The notes under the pieces were generated by a model. It was not told the DNA's origin and ran no database searches. It worked only from the letters and a program-made list of their open reading frames with translations. From Kibdelosporangium philippinense (GTDB taxonomy: Bacteria > Actinomycetota > Actinomycetes > Mycobacteriales > Pseudonocardiaceae): a DNA stretch of 64,000 bases. Both the position numbers and the translations under genes were made by a program. Below are positions 60,116 to 64,000 of the stretch, piece by piece; the first letter of the stretch is position 1; every line of letters starts with the position of its first letter. Where the stretch lies: contig NZ_JAJVCN010000004.1 in the NCBI RefSeq assembly GCF_021390435.2, forward strand, positions 2,088,501 through 2,152,500. Direction: 5' to 3'.

Positions 60116-60958
60116 ATGGCACTGTCTCGCAGGTCCATGCTGCTCGGTGCCGCCGCGGCGGGTGTCGGCGCGGCGGCCGCGTTACCCGGAACGGCGGCGG
60201 CATCGGAAGCGTCCCGCGGCCGCTTGCGGATTCTGCGTGACAAGATCAGCATCCAGCTCTACACCCTGCGCTCGATCCTCGAGAAAGACCTGGAAGGCAC
60301 CCTCTCGGCGCTGGCCGACATCGGTTATCGCCGAGTGGAACTGGCCGGGACCTACGGGCGAAGCGCGACGGAATTCAAGTCCCTTTTGGACAAAAACCAC
60401 ATCAAGGCGCCGTCGACGCACATCAACATCGGCGATGACCTGAACCAGATCATCGCCAACGCGAAGATCCTGCGGAACGAGAAGCTCGTCCACCCGTACT
60501 CGGTCTACAACACGGCGGCGGAGTGGAAAGCCTTCGTGGCCCGGCTGGAAGCAGCGGGCAAAGTGGCCCGTAAAGCCGGGTTCACCCTCGGATACCACAA
60601 CCACGACCACGAATTCCGGCCGGTAGAAGGCCAGCGCCCGTGGGACCTGATTGTCCGAGGCACGACCCGTAAGAACGTGCACCTGCAGATCGACCTGTTC
60701 TGGGCGGTGCACGGCGGCGAGGACCCCGTGCGCCTCGTGTACGAGAACTATGGCCGAGTCCTGCACTACCACGTGAAGGACAGGACGGCCGACGGTCAGA
60801 TGGTCGATCCAGGCACAGGCGTGATCGACTTCGGCTCAATCTTCCGCCGCACCTGGCATGAAGGTATCGAGCAGTACATCGTCGAGCACGACAACCCGGT
60901 CGACCCGTTGGTGACGGCCAAGACCGGCTTCGACTACCTGGCCAACCTGAGGTTCTGA
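60116..60958 (+). CDS. Tat-exported sugar phosphate isomerase/epimerase-like protein
   Basis: A 280-residue TIM-barrel protein with a twin-arginine signal peptide (LSRRSMLLGAAAAGVGAA; cleavage about residue 30), so it folds inside and acts outside the membrane. Domain blocks: LADIGYRRVELAGTYG, GFTLGYHNHDHEFRP (about 160), VHLQIDLFWAVHGG (about 190) and YIVEHDNPVDP near the C-terminus, with the metal-ligand pattern intact. Such exported barrels accompany DUF1080 proteins in many bacteria. It would suit extracellular handling of 3-keto-sugars alongside the large secreted mosaic protein. It ends the ebo-type run. Confidence 0.88.
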   Translation: MALSRRSMLLGAAAAGVGAAAALPGTAAASEASRGRLRILRDKISIQLYTLRSILEKDLEGTLSALADIGYRRVELAGTYGRSATEFKSLLDKNHIKAPSTHINIGDDLNQIIANAKILRNEKLVHPYSVYNTAAEWKAFVARLEAAGKVARKAGFTLGYHNHDHEFRPVEGQRPWDLIVRGTTRKNVHLQIDLFWAVHGGEDPVRLVYENYGRVLHYHVKDRTADGQMVDPGTGVIDFGSIFRRTWHEGIEQYIVEHDNPVDPLVTAKTGFDYLANLRF

Positions 60959-61028
60959 AGTCCCCACCGGCGAGCCGCTCAGCACGGGCGGCTCGCATTT
61001 TCGGCACACACATCACGGCTGGTCAGAG

Positions 61029-61074
61029 CTCGTGAGTGGTTATGCGGGTTAGAACGCGCATAACCACTCACGAG
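61029..61074. repeat. Dispersed palindrome, copy 6
   Basis: Arms CTCGTGAGTGGTTATGCG and CGCATAACCACTCACGAG around GGTTAGAACG. It sits between convergent genes. Read on the minus strand its first bases provide the final Ser codon and TGA stop of ilvE, so it can serve as a 3'-end hairpin for either gene. Confidence 0.95.
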
Positions 61075-62093
61075 TTACGTACGGGATAGCGCCATCCGAA
61101 CGGGTCTTCGGCGCGGCCCTGCTGAACAGCCTGCAAAGCGTCGTACAACGCCTTCGCCACGGGACCAGTGGTTCCATCGCCGACGGTCCACGACTCGCTC
61201 GCCGTCTTGACCGCCCCGATCGGAGTGACGATCGCGGCCGTGCCACAGGCAAGCGTCTCCACAATGGACCCGTCATGGCAGCCAGCACGCCACTCATCGA
61301 TCGCAATGGGTTCCTCGGCGACCGCGTACCCCAGGCCGGGAGCCAGTTGCAGCAAGCAGTCCCTGGTGACACCGGGCAGCAGCGTGCCGGTCAGCGGCGG
61401 CGTCGTGATCCGGTCCCGGTGTACGAAGAACAGGTTCATCCCGCCCAGTTCCTCCACCCAGCGGCGTTCCACCGCGTCGAGCCAGACGACCTGGTCGCAG
61501 CCGTTCTCGGCGGCTTGTGTTTGCGCGGCGAACGTCGGTGCGTAGTTGCCGGTGTACTTCGCCGCGCCGGTACCTCCAGGCATTGCCCTGGCGAAGTCGG
61601 GGCTCACCCACACCGACACCGGGTTCATTCCGCCGGTGAAGAATGCCTTCGTGACGAAGCCGAGCACGACGAACAAGAACTCGTCCGCTGGCCGTAGGGC
61701 CAAAGTGGACTCTGTGGCGATCAGCAGTGGCCGCACGTAAAGGCTGAGCGACGGGTCGTCCGGAAGGGCATCGCCGTCCGCTCGGACGAACATCTCCAGC
61801 GCCTCGACGAACAGGTCGACCGGTGGCTCGGGCATTGCCAGCCGGGCCGCGGACTGTCGCATCCGCGAGGCGTGGGCGTGGGGCCGGAAGATCGAGATGT
61901 GTCCGTCCGGCTGGCGGTGTGCCTTGAGTCCTTCGAAGACGCTCTGGCCGTAGTGGAGGCCGACCGCGGTCGGGTCGAGCGGGATTGGTCGGCGTTCGGT
62001 CAGTTCCGGTGCGCCCCAGCCCTTCGCGCGTGACCAGGTCGCGGTGACCATGTGCGCGGTGAACTGCGTGCCGAATTGGTACGAGCCAGCCAT
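61068..62093 (-). CDS. ilvE: Branched-chain amino acid aminotransferase
   Basis: A 341-residue fold-type IV PLP enzyme that interconverts Leu/Ile/Val and their keto acids. Family blocks: GLHYGQSVFEGLKAHR (about 45), MRQSAARL, YVRPLLIATE (about 120), the PLP-lysine region GAAKYTGNYAPT (Lys about 180), WVEELGGMNLFFV (about 213) and a phosphate-binding ETLACGTAAIVTPIG (about 275). Length is normal for class IIIb BCATs. The C-terminus (RNS) and stop lie in palindrome copy 6. An unlinked housekeeping gene. Confidence 0.94.
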   Translation of the reverse strand: MAGSYQFGTQFTAHMVTATWSRAKGWGAPELTERRPIPLDPTAVGLHYGQSVFEGLKAHRQPDGHISIFRPHAHASRMRQSAARLAMPEPPVDLFVEALEMFVRADGDALPDDPSLSLYVRPLLIATESTLALRPADEFLFVVLGFVTKAFFTGGMNPVSVWVSPDFARAMPGGTGAAKYTGNYAPTFAAQTQAAENGCDQVVWLDAVERRWVEELGGMNLFFVHRDRITTPPLTGTLLPGVTRDCLLQLAPGLGYAVAEEPIAIDEWRAGCHDGSIVETLACGTAAIVTPIGAVKTASESWTVGDGTTGPVAKALYDALQAVQQGRAEDPFGWRYPVRNS

Positions 62094-62165
62094 TGCCGGT
62101 GATGTCCTCTCGCTTGCCGAGCGTGCAGTACGGAGACTCTATGCCCCGGCAAGCGAGACGGTCCG

Positions 62166-64000
62166 TCAGGCTGCCTTGAGTTTGCGGTGGATCCGTGCCG
62201 CGAGACGCTTCCCGGCCGGGGTGAGGACGAACTTGTTGTCCGAGTCTGGCTTTTGGGCCAGTCCACGGCAGATGATCCCGTGCGTCTCGATGCGGGCACA
62301 GAGCTTTTCCGTGATTTTCGTCAACGAAGCGTCTGTGTACAGCGTGGAGTGTGCCTCGTCGAGCAACTTCTTGTAGAGCGCGGAACGTGCGCGCCACGGC
62401 ACATACCAAGGCACGACGAGCAGCAGCACGGCGGCGAACGTGATGCACGTGGCCATTCCGGCGCGGGCCCACCACGGCGCTTCATTCCACCACATGGCGG
62501 CGAACGGCGTGCCGGGCGCCATAAAGGACAGGCCGATGGCGAGCAGGACATAGATCGTTCCGTAGACCACGGCCCAACCCGCGGCAGCTGCCGATGGGTC
62601 GCGGGTTGCGGGATCGGTCCACGAACCGCTGGGATCGCGGTGCCATCTGCGTAGGCCGCGGCCGCCGAAGTAACTCAACACCGCCGCCAAGGCTACGCAT
62701 CCGGCAGTCGAAATCAGCAGGATCGGCGCGTTTGCGTCGAAGAAGCCGAGGACCCCACTCCACCAGATCAGGTAACCGAGACCCGCCACGGCCAACGCCA
62801 CCACAGGACCAATCCACGCGCCGGACTTCAACCATGCCGGGAAGCCAGTGATCAGCTTGCCTGCACTGCCCATCGGCGTCAGGCTTGTCCCTGGCAGACT
62901 ACCGAGCAACAGCAGCCCGGCAACGAATACGCCAACACCGATCAGGCCAGCCATGCCCTGCCCGGTTTCGTCCGATGTGGACTCCGTCAGGCCATAAGTT
63001 AGTAGCGGGACAACGGGTGTGAGCAGGACCAACCCGTGGAGCAGGCTTCCGGTGCGGACCGCGCTGTATCCGAACGCTGCCAGGATCGCGGCGCCGCCGA
63101 AGGATGCGGCCGGCGTCTCGGCCCACTCCGGCAAGGCACCGAAGATCGACAGGACCAGCAGTAAACCACCTGCCGCCAAACCGAATTGGCCGAGGAACCG
63201 GGCCAGCCTGCCGCCTCTGGTCAACCCGAATACCGTCCAATAGGGCAGCAATGCCAAGCCGCGCAACGACCTCGTCACCGGCCGGGCGGCTTTGACGCCG
63301 AGCTGAGGGCTGTCGGCGAGCGTCACGGCGGTCGCCGCGGCCGTCGCGACCGTGCGGATCATCTGGTCGCTGGCGACTTCCTCGCCAAGCGGCTCCCGGC
63401 CGATGCCCGCTTGGTCGAACGCCGCCAGTGCCTTCAGTCCAAGGTCGACTGTCTCAGGCGTCAACGCTTGCCCGGCGGGAATTCCTTCCAGCTTGTCCAG
63501 CAATCCCGCGTACTGCTTGACGAATCGCTCGCCATTGGAACGCACGTTCGCGCCATCGACGGCGTCCGCGGCGATCGCGCGGCGAAGTTCCGGAAGTTCC
63601 TCGAGGATGATCTGGATGTGTACGGCCCACGCCACCAGATCGGCAAGCGCAACGCACGTTGCCGGTTGCGCCGCGCCCGCTTGCGTTGCCAGCGCGAGCG
63701 CGAGTTCCTTGATTGCCTCTTCCCGGCACTGCTGGATACGCGGTTCCGATGGCATTTCCCCGAACAACTGCTTGATCAGGTCGTCGACGACCACGGTCGC
63801 GTCCAGATCGGACAACTGGCCGGACAGGTCGGCCATCCGCCGGATCCGTGCCGGGTCGAGCATGACGCGGCACAGCATGCTCGCCGCGTCCATCCGGCCC
63901 CAGATCCAGTCGTTCGCGCGCCACGACCGCTTCAGAAAGCCGGAGAACCGCGACAGCGAGTAGCCGCCTGCCTTGTCATCGGCCGTCATGCTGTAGCGCG
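62166..64000 (-). CDS. C-terminal part of a patatin-like protein with DUF3376 and membrane region (partial)
   Basis: The frame remains open through the window edge at 64000 (codons R-Y-S precede the ATG at 63989), so I treat this as the 3' part of a longer minus-strand gene. The visible 611 codons begin with SLSRFSGFLKRSWRANDWIW followed by GRMDAASMLC, the signature I recall from DUF3376, a domain that follows a patatin phospholipase domain in actinobacterial proteins. After a soluble helical part (to about codon 250) there are about eight hydrophobic segments. A basic winged-helix-like tail follows (KITEKLCARIETHGIICRG). The patatin domain itself would lie outside the window. If the ATG at 63989 is the true start, it is a 607-residue membrane protein of unknown function. 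Confidence 0.68.
   Translation of the reverse strand, partial: RYSMTADDKAGGYSLSRFSGFLKRSWRANDWIWGRMDAASMLCRVMLDPARIRRMADLSGQLSDLDATVVVDDLIKQLFGEMPSEPRIQQCREEAIKELALALATQAGAAQPATCVALADLVAWAVHIQIILEELPELRRAIAADAVDGANVRSNGERFVKQYAGLLDKLEGIPAGQALTPETVDLGLKALAAFDQAGIGREPLGEEVASDQMIRTVATAAATAVTLADSPQLGVKAARPVTRSLRGLALLPYWTVFGLTRGGRLARFLGQFGLAAGGLLLVLSIFGALPEWAETPAASFGGAAILAAFGYSAVRTGSLLHGLVLLTPVVPLLTYGLTESTSDETGQGMAGLIGVGVFVAGLLLLGSLPGTSLTPMGSAGKLITGFPAWLKSGAWIGPVVALAVAGLGYLIWWSGVLGFFDANAPILLISTAGCVALAAVLSYFGGRGLRRWHRDPSGSWTDPATRDPSAAAAGWAVVYGTIYVLLAIGLSFMAPGTPFAAMWWNEAPWWARAGMATCITFAAVLLLVVPWYVPWRARSALYKKLLDEAHSTLYTDASLTKITEKLCARIETHGIICRGLAQKPDSDNKFVLTPAGKRLAARIHRKLKAA

Noticed and set aside
20050..61074. 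The six palindromes as a CRISPR-like array or as ordinary terminators
   Set aside because: They are dispersed over 41 kb with no spacers or cas genes. They lack U-runs, and copy 3 lies between divergent genes, so a pure terminator role does not explain all copies.

Overview
The window comes from a high-GC, non-mycobacterial actinobacterium, most likely of the order Pseudonocardiales. The reasons are about two-thirds G+C, many GTG/TTG starts, pervasive ATGA/GTGA gene overlaps, a full Mce lipid-uptake operon, actinomycete-type cobalamin genes and Tat-exported lipoproteins. The order is an inference from gene style, not from a marker gene. No tRNA, rRNA, CRISPR array, transposase, integrase or prophage gene was seen.

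Layout. (1) 1-5374: the end of a cobalamin cluster (VWA chelatase subunit, cobO, cobB, cobL, cbiG). (2) 5406-11332: a mixed block with an unknown protein, a metallo-beta-lactamase-fold hydrolase, a secreted endonuclease/exonuclease/phosphatase-family protein, a methyltransferase and an ABC-F ATPase. (3) 11384-17205: a tryptophan-to-anthranilate unit (PaaX-type regulator, tryptophan 2,3-dioxygenase, kynureninase), divergent from a creatininase-family hydrolase, an aryl-CoA ligase and an enoyl-CoA hydratase. A PucR-type regulator follows. (4) 18880-31549: a complete mce operon (two secreted leader proteins, YrbEA, YrbEB, MceA-F, two Mce-associated proteins), closed by a strong bidirectional terminator and a convergent secreted protein related to one of the leaders. 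A tandem repeat with two micro-ORFs lies between mceE and mceF. (5) 31672-40789: small regulators, a thioredoxin-reductase-like flavoprotein, a secreted alpha/beta hydrolase preceded by a gutted paralogous pseudogene, a ROK protein, a PAP2-like membrane protein, a broken DUF4037 gene and a large TPR-CHAT protease-like protein.

(6) 41339-60958 is the most striking part: about 20 kb of co-directional genes. It starts with a ROK regulator and a ribose/xylose-type ABC importer. Next come a Gfo/Idh/MocA oxidoreductase and a 1527-residue secreted mosaic protein (ThuA, sugar dehydrogenase propeller, PKD, CBM6-like, DUF1080, FIMAH-like domains). It then runs into a set that matches the cyanobacterial/eustigmatophyte ebo operon: an inositol-phosphate-synthase-like cyclase, a UbiA-family prenyltransferase (EboC), a TIM-barrel/EboA fusion, a TatD-like hydrolase (EboB), EboE and an alkaline-phosphatase-superfamily EboF. 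Two further TIM-barrel isomerases follow, one Tat-exported. The dehydroquinate-synthase-like EboD is absent and an NAD-type sugar-phosphate cyclase of another fold takes its place. I infer uptake and C3-oxidative breakdown of a glycoside feeding, or co-regulated with, synthesis of a prenylated cyclitol-type metabolite. (7) 61068-64000: ilvE and the 3' part of a patatin-like/DUF3376 membrane protein, both on the minus strand.

A dispersed 46-base palindrome occurs six times, mostly touching gene 3' ends, and one copy lies inside a much larger inverted repeat. It is the main non-coding structure of the window.
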